From Leucaena leucocephala (taxonomy: Eukaryota; Streptophyta; Magnoliopsida; Fabales; Fabaceae): a stretch of DNA of 64,000 nucleotides. Both the position numbers and the translations under genes were made by a program. Positions 26,661 through 36,107 of this stretch are shown here, piece after piece. The notes beneath the pieces are model-generated. The model had not been told where the DNA came from. It saw only the letters and a program-made list of their open reading frames with translations, and did no database searches. The stretch spans positions 25,234,848-25,298,847 of the forward strand of contig CM073527.1 of assembly GCA_037074615.1 (NCBI GenBank), written 5' to 3'. Every line of letters starts with the position of its first letter. Position 1 is the stretch's first letter.

Positions 26661-26746
26661 GGTTCGCTAGGGCAAAAGTTTCAGAGTGATATGCGGGAGG
26701 GGAGGTTCGCTAGGGCAAAAGTTTCATAGTGATATGTGGGAGGGGA
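26661..26746. repeat. 43-bp tandem duplication inside the right end of the MULE
   Basis: Two adjacent copies of a 43-bp unit containing GGTTCGCTAGGGCAAAAG differ at a few positions. They lie immediately inside the right inverted repeat, where the promoter of the minus-strand gene would be. Confidence 0.85.
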
Positions 26747-26758
26747 TTTAACATTTGG

Positions 26759-26897
26759 TATCTCAAAGGGCATTTAACACTTCTTACAACTACAAAAAAT
26801 TCATTTGAGGTTCCATGAGACTTGAAATGAATTATAGTATTTGGTGGGACTTTTTTGTCAATACATTGCTTCCATGGGACCCATATGTCATTGTCCC
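26759..26897 (-). repeat. Right terminal inverted repeat of the MULE
   Basis: 139 bp, ending at the right target duplication. It aligns without gaps to the left repeat, with eight substitutions. Confidence 0.9.
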
Positions 26898-26906
26898 TTA
26901 AAAGTT
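26898..26906. repeat. Right 9-bp target site duplication
   Basis: TTAAAAGTT, identical to 20872-20880. Confidence 0.9.
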
Positions 26907-26954
26907 TTGGTAATAAACAAGGTCTCACTGGTTTAAGGATTCACAGGCCGAATG

Positions 26955-27076
26955 GAATATATTTTTTTTTTGGTACAAAAATTTTTGGAAAGGGGTTGGG
27001 CTCACCCACGATTCAAGGATAGGGTGAAGTCTCCATTCCTCTTAGGTGATACCAATATCAGACAGGACGAGGGCCG
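26955..27076 (-). repeat. SINE-like dispersed repeat fragment, well preserved
   Basis: The reverse complement matches the right end of the copy at 1336-1590, including the GGATAGGGTGAAGTCTCC, CTTAGGTGATACCAATATC and GGAAAGGGGTTGGGCTCA blocks. It sits between the MULE and the ubiquitin pseudogene. Confidence 0.7.
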
Positions 27077-27295
27077 AATGGTTGAATGGAATATATGAAG
27101 AGATAACCCGGCTCAGTTAGAGGTCTCAGGCAGAAGAGCCCACTGGACATCGGACTGTAATTTGTAAATTAAAAAATTATAGAATAAATAAAATAACGTG
27201 AAACCCTAGAATTCATGATATAAAATGTTTCGCATCCATTCCCACTGGATTTATCATAGTGCGGGAGCCAAGAGGGGTGACTATGTGAGGCTACG

Positions 27296-28806
27296 ATGCA
27301 AAACTTCGTCAAAACCAACAGGGAAGACCATAACACTCGAGGTGGAGAGCAGCGACGCTATCGACAATTTTAAGGCTAAGATTCAAGACAAGGAAGATAT
27401 TATTTTTCTTTTTAATTTTCCACCCCATTCTCCGTTTAAATTTGTAGTCTCAACTCTTCAATGTAAATACCCTATAATTTGAATGAATCAGGCGTCCCCC
27501 GGGATCAGCAGCTTTCGATTTTTGCTGGAAAGCAGCTTGAAGATGGCAGAACTTTAGCTTATTAAAACATTCAGAAGGGTGGGTCGCTGAACTTTAACTT
27601 CCAATAATTTAATTGACTTGTTTATTCTTTGAGCAATTGCTTATTTCTTGATCTTTTCTTCAGAATCCACACGTCATCTTGTACTGAGGCCTCGTGGCGG
27701 TATCATAGAGCCTTCTTTGATGGCTTTGGCGCGCAAATACAATCAAGACAAGATGATCTGCTGCAATTTCAGTTTATCCGTTGTATTTTTTGTTGTTGGG
27801 GCATTGATAACTCCTTATTGGAGTAATTAAGTTTTGAGGTGCATAAAGCCTTCTTAGTCCCGCATTGGCTCGTCTGTCGCATTTGGTCCTGATTGGAGTA
27901 GTGGAGTTTTGAAGCGATGTATCACATCTCCTTCAAGATGGCCTTGGGAGTTACTTGTCAATCTTCTAGCATCTTTTGCTGTATAAAAGTGCAAAAGAGG
28001 GATTGGTTGCTCCCAATATTGAATTCCACTTTCAACTTTGTCAACTGAGTTAATTCTCTTGCAGTTGATTTTCATGGGTGGTACATTATAATATCGATAT
28101 TGATTTTTTTTCTATTATTACAAAGAATAAACTCCAGAGTCCAGTCTATTCACTCTGAGGAAGTCTGGGGATACTCTGAGAATTGTGCTGTCAGCTTGTC
28201 TAGCTGCTTCTTTTCCAATTCAGTATTCAACATGGAACTACAAGTTGAACCCTCTTTTGCTATGGAAAGTACAAAAGAGGGCATCCTAGTTCCAATATCA
28301 ATCTCCATGATCTCATTTTATCAACTATGGTCCTGTACTAGCAGTTGATGTTCTTGCTTGCCATGGCACAACCTGATAAATGATTATAACGAACAAGAAA
28401 AATGATTGCATTTGTATTCCTTTTTTTTTTTTTTTGTGGAAAGCAATTACATGGTTTTATTCTCTATATTGTGTGGTTAATGAATTGTACGACCATATCA
28501 ATATTTATTATTCCGCTTAAAGCTAATTTTAAATTTCCCATCGTCATCGCCTTTTCTAACCAGTTCATATTATTGGCTTGTTAGATGCTATGCTCGTCTG
28601 GACCCAAGGGGTGTCAACTGCCGGAAAAAGAAGCGTGGTCACAGTAATCAGGTCCTTAGAATTCTCTCTCTCTCTCTGATTTCCATCTATCTACCTATGT
28701 TAATGTTCTGAGCCCCTATTCTTGCGTCCTATAATGGTAAAAAGCTATTCATTGCTGAATTATTGTTTACCTCTTGCAGCTGAGGCCAAAGAAGAAGATC
28801 AAGTAA
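27296..28806 (+). pseudogene. Ubiquitin-ribosomal protein eL40 fusion pseudogene (non-processed)
   Basis: The ancestral protein is ubiquitin fused to the small zinc-binding ribosomal protein eL40. Parts found in order: MQNFVKT (27296), then TGKTITLEVESSDAID in another frame after a 2-bp loss. After an intron comes GVPRDQQLSIFAGKQLEDGR, with TAA at 27563-27565. After another intron comes ESTRHLVLRPRGG, joined to the eL40 start IIEPSLMALARKYNQDKMIC. The donor after this exon is destroyed (AAGGT has become AATTT). Then come CYARLDPRGVNCRKKKRGHS (28587 on), in which a zinc-ligand Cys is Arg, and LRPKKKIK-stop at 28806. Introns are retained, so this is a genomic duplicate, not a retrocopy. It cannot make functional ubiquitin or eL40. 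Confidence 0.9.
27920..28345. repeat. Imperfect internal duplication in the enlarged intron of the eL40 pseudogene
   Basis: Two segments, about 27960-28070 and 28250-28350, share the order CTTTTGCT..., GCAAAAGAGGG, ...CCAATAT..., ...GTCAACT/ATCAACT..., GCAGTTGAT. It is a diverged tandem copy of about 110 bp inside non-coding DNA. Confidence 0.45.
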
Positions 28807-29759
28807 ACGGCTGATATAGTTTGTCCGGTTACTATGATACGTATACGCAGGACCGGTTTTTGATCACATCAATTGTACTGATTATTTTCTGGTGTCATTC
28901 GACGTTGATGTTTCTGTTTTAAGTTATACTGTGTTGGTAAAATTACCATGAGTCTTTTAGTTTGCAGTTGGTTATGCTCGTATTTTTAGGTTCTATTCAA
29001 AATATGATGATGATATGGTTTTCAAATAAAACATAATACATCTATCTCCATAGACATTAGACATGATTTTTTTCAGACAATATGAAGAAATGTAATAATA
29101 CGAGGGCACTTCTAGTTCTTTTGGTTTATGTGCGGTCGAAGTCCCAAGAAGCTTTAATTCATAGTCTTTTTTACCCAAAACATATTAATGCAAAAGATTA
29201 TTCCGTCAATCGGGCCTTCTGCCCATCGTATCATCGTTCACTGTCTCCAACAGCAAGGGGGATGATCAGAGAAGACAAAATACTCATTGCCATAACCTTA
29301 GCCGAAACATTAGGGCTGATGGGGGATGATTATGGCCAAGAAAGAAATGCCACTTTTATTTTGTGGGTGAAAGAAAAATGCTTCATAACAAACATATATT
29401 GTCAATGCAGCTTTAAGCTATAAAATATCTAAACTATCGAGTCTTTTTTGTTATCTAAATTTTTTAATTTCTATTTTCTTTTGAAAAATATTGTTTTGCA
29501 TAAATATTTGAGTGAATGTTATTTTTCTTTGAAGTTTTACTCTTCTATTTAATAGGCTGAAATTCAGCCTGCATCTCTCTTCCTTCCTTTTTATTTCTTT
29601 CAAAACTAGCTCTATCATACTAAATATAAACCTAAAGAATAATGGAGCAGCCACCGCTTAATCCCGTCCCGGCTATTTTTCAGCGTTGCTTTTCTTTCTT
29701 TTTCTTTTTATTTGAATGGGAAACTAGGATTCGGTATGACACGTTTATAGGTATAGTTT

Positions 29760-29955
29760 TTTTTATAAATTTTTTTTTAAAAAAAGTCAGACTCCCCTAC
29801 AATCTAAGAATAAGGTAAAGTTTTATTTTCTCTTAGACGATATTAATATTGGGTAAGGTAAATCGTTTATTACCCTCAAATATAAATTTATGTACTTAAA
29901 AATTAAGATAATTTCTCAAATATCACGGGTGAAATTACAATAAAATATCACTTTC
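29760..29955 (-). repeat. SINE-like dispersed repeat, decayed copy
   Basis: The reverse complement aligns with the 1336-1590 copy through ATTAATATCGTCTAAGAG and the following block. Most of the differences are C-to-T or G-to-A. Confidence 0.6.
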
Positions 29956-30050
29956 TAAAAGTCAAACATATTATAAATAATTATATATTTTAGTTTTTTA
30001 TTAGTTAAATCTACATAAATACGATGTTATAGGTAGAGCTTTTGCATAGT

Positions 30051-30569
30051 GTGTGTTTGGAAAAAAAATTTCAAACTAACTTATGAAAAAAACGGGATTA
30101 TAGATAGCTTATGAAAAAGGGCTTTTCTAGAAGAACTTATAGAAAAAAAGTGATTTTGGATAAATGAGTGTTTGGATAGTTATTTGTAGAAGGGGTTTTA
30201 TGAGTGGTAAATTACGAAAAAGGGTATGAGTATTAAATGAGGAGAGATAAGAGATGAGAGGAGAGAGGAGAGAGGGTGTAAGAAAGAAAAGAGAGAAAAA
30301 GTAGGAGAGAGGAGAGAGGGTGTAAGAAAAAGTAGGAGAGAGGGTGTAAGAAAAAGTAAGGGTAATATAGTAATTGGTTAGTTCATAAGCTCTTTTACTG
30401 TTCCATAAGCTGCTCTGACCAGCTTATCTGAAACCTTGGTTTTAAACTATGGTTTAGTCCAAAAGCCCGTTTGAACAAAAATTGCTGTTTGATAAAAAAG
30501 TTTCCCAAATCGAGGTTTGGGGCCAAAAGCCCTTTTTAAACCATGGTTTTAGGTGTTTCCAAACACACC
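30051..30569. mobile_element. Candidate hAT-type MITE
   Basis: About 519 bp bounded by GTGTGTTTGGAAA and its near inverse, with similar subterminal pieces (AAAAAGGGCTTTT) on both sides. A CATAGT direct repeat flanks it (30045-30050 and 30570-30575). This is shorter than the usual 8-bp hAT duplication, so the superfamily call is tentative. No coding. Confidence 0.5.
30238..30365. repeat. Purine-rich minisatellite inside the MITE
   Basis: Repeats of a unit like GTAGGAGAGAGGGTGTAAGA of about 24-30 bp, three copies or so. The plus strand is almost entirely purine. Confidence 0.75.
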
Positions 30570-31726
30570 CATAGTCGGGGAAGATGAAATTAGTTTGGGA
30601 GGTCCATGCCAGTGCCATTAAGGAACGACGATGACGCTTTTCCTATTTCCATTGCTTACAAGGCCTAATTCAACAAGATGCGCATACTACAATCTCCGAC
30701 CAGCTTGCTTGACAAACATATTAGGCATCTCAATTAATTTTTCAACCCAATTATTGTTGACTTCTCAAGCATTGCATCTCATTTTCAAAGAGCCTTATGT
30801 ATTATTCTTTCGCCCCTGGAAGAATGTTATATTTCTAGTTGTGATATAAATAATACCAACAAAAATTTTAGATAAGGATCACTGTAATCAATTTATTTCT
30901 AAATACTCCCCCAAAAATTTTTAACACTTCACTACAAGCTAAAGGACTAAATTAAAATACAAAAATACCCCACAAGTAAAAAAAATAGTAATATAACGTG
31001 TGCTATTGTGGATAAGTGGGGATAAGTCGTTGCCACGCATCTTTCAATGCATTTTGTGATTGTAAATTCATCATTGAAACGGTTTTTTACTGCAAAAGAA
31101 ACATTTCTCATTACTTAGCCATAATTATTTTACATTCCTCAAGGTCCTAAGTATAGGGCCAATTAAAAATTAACATTAATTCTAAATATAATATTTCAAT
31201 TCATTTTAATTTTAATATTTATTATTTTTAAATTAATTTTTTTAATTTATAAAATAATATATAATATAAAGGTATATATAGATATTGTAAAGATTTATCT
31301 AATTCCTTAATCCACTTAAAATAATTAGATAACTCATATATATATTAAGCATAAAAGGAGCAATCTTTTTGTATTAAAACATGTAAAAATTATCTTTAAA
31401 TAGTAAAATTATTTTCTATTCATGTTTACCTTTAGAGAATCTGATTTTCATGAACTCCAAAACTAAATCTAATCATTCTAGGGTTATTTCCAAACATGTA
31501 CTTTGCTTGATGGATAACTAGTGTTCAGGTGTAAGAAAGAGTACAAAGTGTAAACGAAACAACTGCCACTAAGAAAAAGAAAAGGCAGGCACTGTAAAAT
31601 CCATAACACCAAAACCAAAGAATACCCTTGCATAGTTCGCATCTGTGCTTATTATGCAAAAGAAACATTACAAAAACAAAGAATTGAAATGTTCTATATC
31701 CTATATCTGGATCCTTCTCGCGGTAT

Positions 31727-34530
31727 TCAGTACCTCTCAGCAGAATTCATGCTCCAAGCGTTCAGATTCTCTACTGTGATAGGCTCCGCGCCATTGTTGA
31801 ACACAAACAAGTGAGCTTCATTCTGCACTGCCAACTCTGGATAAACCCTAGATAGTATGTTTGTCTTCCCTCCCGCTCCAAAACTTTCCACCACAGAGTG
31901 ATCGATCTGCCATATTTAGAACCATAAAATCAATTAATGTTGATTCTCAACTCAGTGTTAACAATCCAAATTAAATGGAAGAGGTAGAAAAATTTACACA
32001 TACCAGACTCCTAAGAGGAAGCTTCTTCTCTGCCAAATCAACATCTACAAAGCCAGCAAATGATGGCTTGTACGTTGAAGTCTTCAAAGTGGAGCTGCTC
32101 AGAAATCCAAAAACCAAAACCAACTAGTTAATTACTGCAAGAGCCCGGTTAAATGGATATGACAAAATCACAGAAAACACGTACGTACCTGCTTGCATCA
32201 GAGCACAAGAGAACCACGTGCTTGTCTGGGGCTTTGAAGATTCTGAAGAACACAGGAGTGAACTCTTCCAGGTTCAGTGAAGCCAACGTGAGAAGCCCAA
32301 ACGGACCAACACCACCTTCAACCTTTGAACCCTTCTGGGCACAAACATCCTGCGCATTCTTCCAGCTTGGATTAAATGGCTCTGCCTTGTCCAAGCTTGC
32401 AAAAGAGAAGCTCGCTTCCACGTCAGCCTGCATCAGACATCCTCGGCGGCAATCAGAAAATTATGCAACTACTAACCTCAATCAGCCTAAACTAATGATA
32501 TATAATCTCACCTGAGCAGCAGTGATTCCTTTTACTTCGACGTGATCCCCCTTTTGAAGCCCTTGATTGGTCATTGTAACTTGCTGCCCTCTGAGACTAT
32601 TTAATTCTTCAATAGGCCATTGCACCAATTGTCTTTTACTAGGATCGAGCCACAGTGTTCTTGGAATCGCCTGAAAAATATTTACGTAATCACATATATT
32701 TGCATATCGATGTGCAAGATGAAAATGAATTAGAAACCTTAAAACTTGAGATGTTCCTGGGTTTACCGAATTACCTGAATTCCTGCCCATCCTTTCAAAA
32801 CATCCTCTTCGGCAGTATCAGATTCGTTTGCCCAACCCCACAAGATCCGTCTGTTCTTGCTGGGATCGAAGAAGGACTTGGAAGCATAAAAGTTACCATA
32901 ATCGTATCGATGTCCACCCCAACCATCGTCTGAAGTGTTATCAGGGATGTACCTGTCCGTACTAGTGTTATATGTTCCGAGTGTGTAGTACTCATACCTA
33001 GTTAGGTCAAGACTGTTCTTCAACACATGCTTCACATTTGGTTCATCCATGGCTGCCAGGTCCAACCCGGTTTGCCCCTCCAACGAAACCGGGAAGAAGT
33101 CGGGGCACTCCCACATACCCGTATTCGCTGAAGAATGGATCGGGTGTTTGGCCTTGACCCATGTAAAAAAGTCCCTACTTCTATACATGTAGGCAATCCC
33201 TCTGTGCTTCCTCCTGCTACCCACTAGAATCCTCCAGTGTCCGTCTTTGCTGTACCAGGCAGTTGTTGGGTCACGGAATGCGCTTCCGTTCACGCCTTGC
33301 TCCGCCACCACAATCGGGTTATGGAGGTCGGGTTTGACCCATTTCCGGAGATACGGGTCGGATGCATTTTCGGGTACGGCATAGCATTGTACCTGGGTGT
33401 TCTTGTCATCAATGATTCCGGTATATAGCATCACGGGTCCCTTACCCGGGACGATAGTGGCGGATCCGGACCAGCAGCCATATTTGTCCCAGGGTTTGGA
33501 GGGGTAAATGGCGGGTTCAAGTGGGGTCCAATTGATGAGGTCCTTTGATACGGAGTGGGCCCACACTATGTTGCCCCACACAGATCCCTTGGGGTTATAC
33601 TGGTAGAAGAGATGGTACAGCCCTTGATAGTACATAGGCCCTGTGATATAGAGAGAGAGAGAGAGAGAGAGGGTTAGTTAAAGGACATTATGAGAGAATG
33701 ATCATAAAGTATTAGATTAAAGGCAGAGATGACTTACCATTTGGATCTGCTTGACATTAATTTGTGCACCACGCCAATTTGATGACGCCCCAAAAGGATT
33801 AGCAAGCCAAGAAATTAGTTGATTACCAATGAGAAGATATTTCAATTTCAAATAAAAAGAACGTAAAATGAATGTATTTGCAATGGTGTGGATTGAAAAA
33901 TTAGATAAAAAGAAAGGAAGAGAGATGAAATCCATTATAGAAAACTTCATTAACCTACGTTACATGAAATCACGAACTAATCAAAACCCTCAATACCAGT
34001 ATGATATATATATATAATTATCATCAACATCACGACCGAGCAGCAACTTTTGATTCCGACAATTAAAACTTAAATATGCGTTGGAATAAAAAAGTGATCA
34101 TAAAAAAGTGAGGTCGAACGAACCCTACAATAATATCCGGCTACCAAACCAACAACATCGCATACGATTTTCGACTGTTTTCATTAGAATTCTCATTCCA
34201 CCTCCCTTCAAATCAAGCACATAAACTTTCTTTTTTTAGGTAATTACAATGCGCAGAGTGATTATCAAATAACGATGCACAAACATAATATTCGTCGTGA
34301 AATATTTTTTCCAAAAGGGGTTTGAGAGAATAAGAGCAAAGAACATTACCGTTAATCCAGTTGCCAGGAGGTTGAAAGTGATAGCCAGTTCTGTGAGTTT
34401 CCTGCACTTTAAAGGGATGAACAGACTGATAACTCGTGTAAACCCTATGAGAGGCTTCAACTCCATTGTGACGTATCACACAAAGGAGGCTTAATAATAA
34501 TATAGAAGCAGTGGCTTCACAAAACCTCAT
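31727..34530 (-). CDS. CWINV: Cell-wall type acid invertase (beta-fructofuranosidase, GH32)
   Basis: Seven exons on the minus strand: 34530-34350, 33746-33738 (9 nt), 33640-32775, 32670-32512, 32427-32189, 32094-32004 (or from 32097) and 31906-31727, giving 574 or 575 residues. It hydrolyses sucrose to glucose and fructose, normally in the apoplast. A signal peptide covers about the first 25 residues (hydrophobic ASILLLSLLCVI). The nucleophile Asp61 is in NDPNG (60-64), built across exon 1, the mini-exon and exon 3. The transition-state Asp is in FRDP (186-188), and the acid/base Glu241 is in WECPD. Pro in WECP is typical of cell-wall enzymes; vacuolar ones have Val. There is no long vacuolar propeptide. 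A TATA-like TCTATAAATG lies near 34625-34636. Fructan exohydrolases share this fold, so substrate is not proven. Confidence 0.93.
33652..33671. repeat. GA/CT microsatellite forming the pyrimidine tract before invertase exon 3
   Basis: On the coding (minus) strand it is a CT run ending about 10 bases before the exon 3 acceptor at 33641-33642. The intron that follows the 9-nt mini-exon therefore has a microsatellite as its pyrimidine tract. Confidence 0.8.
33738..33746 (-). other. 9-nt mini-exon of the invertase gene
   Basis: On the minus strand, GCAG|ATCCAAATG|GTAAGT. With one base from exon 1 and one from exon 3 it encodes the Asp-Pro-Asn core of NDPNG, including the catalytic nucleophile. 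This mini-exon is a known hallmark of plant acid invertase genes and is among the shortest plant exons. Confidence 0.95.
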
Positions 34531-36107
34531 GATGTTATATATATGCACAAGAAGATGTTGTTGTGTGATTGTGAGAGAAACCGATCGATCGCAAGGAAGA
34601 AGATGGAGGCAACAGAACCAAGAGCATTTATAGAGAATATATAGAAACGAGACGTGGCACTCTGGCAGATAAAGATTGATATGGGAGGGCCTTGGTTTCC
34701 GGCGATTCGGTCGGGAAGTCAATAGATTGTTTGTTATTTTTGTTCCTGATTTTATCCTAAAAAATATAATGTAATTAACGGATATTGCCCCCATTCAAGG
34801 ATTCAAGCTATGTTTTATATTTTCTGTTGTCCCGGGAAGATAGGGATGATCCTTTTTATTATCAGATTTCTCTCTTAACAGGGGAAGATGGAAGAGGAAA
34901 TTTAATTACAAATATTGTAAACTTGTCCAATGCGTGCATGCATGCATGCATATTTGAACGTGTCCTCTGGTAGTACAAGACTGAAGAGTTTAATAATCAT
35001 CCAAAACAAGAAAAGATTGAAGAGGAGTATACAGATAGATATGACGTGTGCTGATAAGGATTTATTAATACTTAGTTTGCTACTGGTTAATGATGGAGGG
35101 AATATTCTAATATCAACCTGGGGAGTGTAATACTAATACATTGGAATTAGACTAAAGATAATAATCGTAGTTTAGAGGGAGCGTAGTATTTTTAGAATGA
35201 TGACTTTGACACATTCTATTTTTATTTAATTGAAAGAAAGTATGTTAAAAATATAAATTGAAGTACTCAAAAGTATAACCAATAAAAACATAACTACATT
35301 CATCTAATAAAAATATATGATATATGACGGACATCATTCTCTTCCTATTTTTACTATAAAATTTAATTAATTTTTTAGATATATTAAAAAAATTAATTAA
35401 TTGTAATCAAATATAATCCTCAAGATAAATTTATATTTTATATTATTTAATATACATAAATTAATTAATTTTTATATTGTTATAATTGACTAATTTAATT
35501 AAATTCTTAAATCTATCTAAAAGAGTAAATTAAATCTTCTGTTAAAAATTAGAAGAGTATTATTTTTTAAAACTCTACAGAGTTTTAAATCAAATTTTCA
35601 GTTAATATTATGTAAAAAAATTTATTATTATTGTGCATTCAATTTTTTTTTAAAAAAATTACTCTTGATCCTAATGTTATTTTTTCCAAAAATATTTTCT
35701 GAACGAAAATAGTATTATTTTTTTTCAATAATGAAATTAATTTCTATTTCATTTTAAACCTTTTTTAATTCTGTTGTCAAATAACTTTTAACCATGCCGA
35801 ACCTAGCACACCTTGTGAATGGCCTAAATGATGATAATTTCCACCCCCTTTTAACAAGCAAAATAAAAGAAACTAGAAACAATGCCTCCAATGGAAAGGG
35901 GCTCTCAACAAATGATAATTTAATGGCGTAAAGATGTTACAAATATTATTATAACTTCGTACCCCAACCAGATCCCTAGATGGGATCCACATTACATTAT
36001 GTCATCTGAGTATACATGATTGCAACCCCTAATGGTAACAAGAAACAATGTGATGTTACAGACACAATTTTGATCTCTTAAAGGAGCAAGTTCCTCATCC
36101 TACTCCG
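34531..36107. other. Intergenic DNA between invertase and kinesin-5
   Basis: This is the invertase promoter side (34531 to about 34900) and the kinesin 3' side. The middle (35160-35790) is extremely AT-rich. A TGCA tetranucleotide run is at 34934-34951. No gene seen. Confidence 0.6.

Larger units (their letters stand above)
20881..26897 (+). mobile_element. Complete Mutator-like element (MULE), 6,017 bp
   Basis: The boundaries come from a 139-bp inverted repeat at each end (20881-21019 and 26759-26897), which by hand alignment has 8 mismatches and no gaps, and from a perfect 9-bp flanking duplication (TTAAAAGTT). Inside are a MURA-type transposase gene on the plus strand and a second gene on the minus strand, arranged tail to tail. 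Termini begin GGGAAAATG/GGGACAATG. Both genes carry breaks, so the element looks non-autonomous now, but its ends look intact enough to be moved by a related transposase. Long terminal repeats, 9-bp duplication and MURA coding together make the classification firm. Confidence 0.95.
28807..31726. other. Intergenic DNA with repeats upstream of the invertase 3' end
   Basis: No supported gene. It holds a minus-strand SINE-like copy (29760-29955), a hAT-like MITE (30051-30569) with a purine-rich minisatellite, and AT-rich DNA (31140-31440). The last few hundred bases are probably the invertase 3' UTR. Confidence 0.6.
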
